Shown: positions 62,242 through 64,000 of the stretch, in pieces
Position numbering within the stretch: the stretch's first letter is position 1
Layout: each line of letters starts with the position of its first letter
Origin: Rhyacophila brunnea
Lineage: Eukaryota; Arthropoda; Insecta; Trichoptera; Rhyacophilidae
Length of the DNA: 64,000 nucleotides
Direction of reading: 5' to 3'
Assembly (NCBI GenBank): GCA_022495005.1
Contig: JAGYXB010000046.1
Span: 372,001 to 436,000, forward strand
Made by a program: the position numbers and the translations under genes
The notes under the pieces: model-generated
The model's input: the letters and a program-made list of their open reading frames with translations, nothing else
Told to the model about the DNA's origin: nothing
Databases searched by the model: none

Positions 62242-63437
62242 AAATGGAATTCTACCAAGTAAATGCTAACTCAATTAATTACATAACCTTTTTTCAATAG
62301 CAATCAATAATATTAGGTATCCATAACAAACTGTCGTGAATCTTCATATTGAATCCAGTAGGTACGAGTTAAAACTAGATAAGACCGAATTAAATTTACA
62401 TTCCAATATCCTAGTATTTTTAATGTAATTTTTATTTACGAGTATATCAAATCGAGCTTCGATATTGGCACCATACATAAATAAAATTTGATATAAATAC
62501 AAATGATTTCAAGTTATATCTACACATTTATATTTTTATAAAAATCGATGTTTTTTTAAATAGAAAAATTAAAATATGAATAAGATGCTTAGAAAACATA
62601 ATAAACTAAATTTTAATAATAAATTTGAACATAAAATATGTAATAATAAGATGCGGTCCGATTCAAAAAATTCACATTTTTTTACAATTATAAGTTTATC
62701 TTTGATTTAAAATAAAAAATACTTTTTTTCATGTTTTCAGATTTTATTATTTATAGATTTAATAATAATTAATACAATTGATATTGTAAATTATAAAAAA
62801 AATGTCTCAAATTGCAAGCTACGTATTTTCCGCTACGTGCTCTGGTAGGTAAAGACATCACCTTAAGAAAGTATCTCTTTTAAGGCGATATTTCAGTGAA
62901 ACGGCAAATAATTTTCAACTATAGGCGCGTCGAAATTTTGGACTCGCTGGCAGTCTGAGGGCGAACGACGAGGTATAAATACGTCAAGTTGTTTCGTGAT
63001 GGCGACAGGGGTATCAATTCTTAAATCGTCTAAAGATGACTAAAAACGTCACCCATTTACTTTAAAAAGAAAACATGTCAATGAATATATTATTATTGTT
63101 ACTAATAGAACATACGTTAAAGTGCCCACCACCACCCGTCATATATGTACAGCCGTGGATATGCACGGCCGCTTTCTATAATAAACAGAACATTAAATGG
63201 ACGCATGTTGGATTTATATGACAAATTATATTTCATTCGGCATGCGTCATTTGCACCCGCGACCCGCAATCCGCGCATCACCTAGCCACGATCTTTTTAG
63301 ACCATGCCTCAACTGAGATATAGCCTTAAAGTCCAATAACTATAGTAATCACCCTAGAAATACTTAACATCCAGTAAATATTTGATAGAATACCTTGTTA
63401 GTAATATTGTTATTAAGTATGTATATTTTTTTTTCAG

Positions 63438-64000
63438 GAGCCGGAGGTATGCTAGGTGAACTGACGATGCTTCAGCTGTACCGCGTCGCTTTGACCGCCG
63501 GAAAAGCTCATAAGGATCACAAGCATCACCACGTCCACCACTTTGGCCACGACGGCTCTCCTCTTCCTAACGCAGCGACGCCACCACCGCCTCCACCCGC
63601 ACCACCAGCACCACCCGGCTCCATCCTTATCGGAGGTCAAATCAACCCAATGCTGCAGTTAAACCTTGGAAATTCGCCTCAACTCGTACCCTCACAACTC
63701 ACTAATGGCTTACAATTAAACCAGCAATACGTAAACGGACAATTTGGACCTGGACGATCTATATCAGAACAACTGTTTAATCAAGCAGGAGTAATACCGC
63801 AAAATCAAATTCAATTCCCTCCAAGTGCAGGGAATGGCATCCCACTACAATACGCATCTCAGATTAGTGGAAACCAGCTAGGTTTACCATCGCAGCAAAT
63901 TCAATTCCCTCAGCAGTATCCCCCCTCTCCACTGGGAGGTGTTGGAGGTAATCGATTGTTGCTGACAGGACAGCTGGCACATCCAGCCAATGTTCAATTC
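63438..64000 (+). CDS. Pentraxin-like secreted protein, exon 6 (domain end and low-complexity tail, open at window end)
   Basis: Acceptor TTTTTTTTCAG ending at 63437; entered in phase 1 and open to the last base, giving residues 251-438 with no stop. MLGELTMLQLYRVALTAGK (255-273) is the last pentraxin strand, with Tyr265 where vertebrate pentraxins often have Trp. A His-rich run follows (275-288, ten His in about 14 residues), a Pro-rich block (299-310, PPPPPPAPPAPP) and a tail rich in Gln, Asn, Leu and Gly with a repeated QIQFP motif (QNQIQFPPS and SQQIQFPQQ). The tail looks disordered. The stop codon and any further exons lie beyond 64000. Confidence 0.9.

Larger units (their letters stand above)
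26451..63437 (+). other. Intron 5 (37 kb)
   Basis: Phase 1, from GTAAGA to a T-rich tract and TTTCAG. Mobile elements and repeats are listed separately. No nested gene could be supported: the longest open frame is 116 codons and shows no domain. Stretches without recognisable content: 27490-28710, 29260-30450, 31820-33230, 33540-35380, 36570-38000, 38500-42100, 42400-43530, 45920-48010, 49220-51740, 53130-55940, 56410-57070, 57480-58230, 59020-60410, 60500-61080, 61200-62020 and 62250-63430. Of these, 38790-38830 (GGAACGGCGTTCC palindrome), 39234-39525 (a 13-base inverted GTGGGGGCCATGG) and 47229-47620 (GC-richer, with a Lys/Arg-rich 83-codon frame) are slightly unusual but unassigned. Confidence 0.85.

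Noticed and set aside
63452..63640. Minus-strand frame rich in Trp and Arg
   Set aside because: It is the complement of the His/Pro-coding part of exon 6 and owes its length to that GC-rich coding sequence.

Overview
The window looks like nuclear DNA of an arthropod, most likely an insect. It is strongly AT-rich, uses spliceosomal introns with GT/AG borders, and is full of short DNA transposon remains and tRNA-derived SINEs. The frequent 'TAGGTAC' words recall aphid-like Hemiptera, but that is an impression and the species is not identified. Nothing prokaryotic, no CRISPR array and no intact RNA gene was found.

One gene explains all convincing coding sequence. It lies on the + strand from 4331 past the window end, in six exons: 4331-4506, 13117-13376, 16496-16616, 21168-21261, 26351-26450 and 63438-64000 (open). 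The intron phases 2, 1, 2, 0, 1 keep one reading frame through all five junctions, giving 438 residues so far. The product is a secreted protein with a signal peptide, a short linker, one pentraxin (LamG-like jelly-roll) domain at about residues 95-272, and then a His-rich, Pro-rich and Gln/Asn-rich tail that runs off the window. Both pentraxin disulfide cysteines are present, but several residues that usually bind calcium are replaced.

The rest is upstream DNA (1-4330) and introns of 8.6, 3.1, 4.6, 5.1 and 37.0 kb. These hold: two hAT transposon relics with perfect 8-bp target duplications (17349-18676 and 35493-36553) and the 3' part of a third (1677-1960); a nine-copy family of about 0.5 kb repeats ('family A'); an inverted pair of about 0.5 kb elements with an internal tRNA-like segment, in introns 2 and 5; a PIF/Harbinger-like foldback element (26707-27047) with relatives at 11177 and 12389; a partly tandem hairpin element (7750-8948); further inverted-repeat elements; three copies of one Ser/Leu-tRNA-like SINE and single copies of others; and a GC-rich island at 52895-53125 that I cannot assign.

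There is no gene cluster or operon. The main biological interest is the split pentraxin gene with its unusual tail and calcium site, and the inverted repeats around its middle exons, which could affect splicing or exon circularisation.
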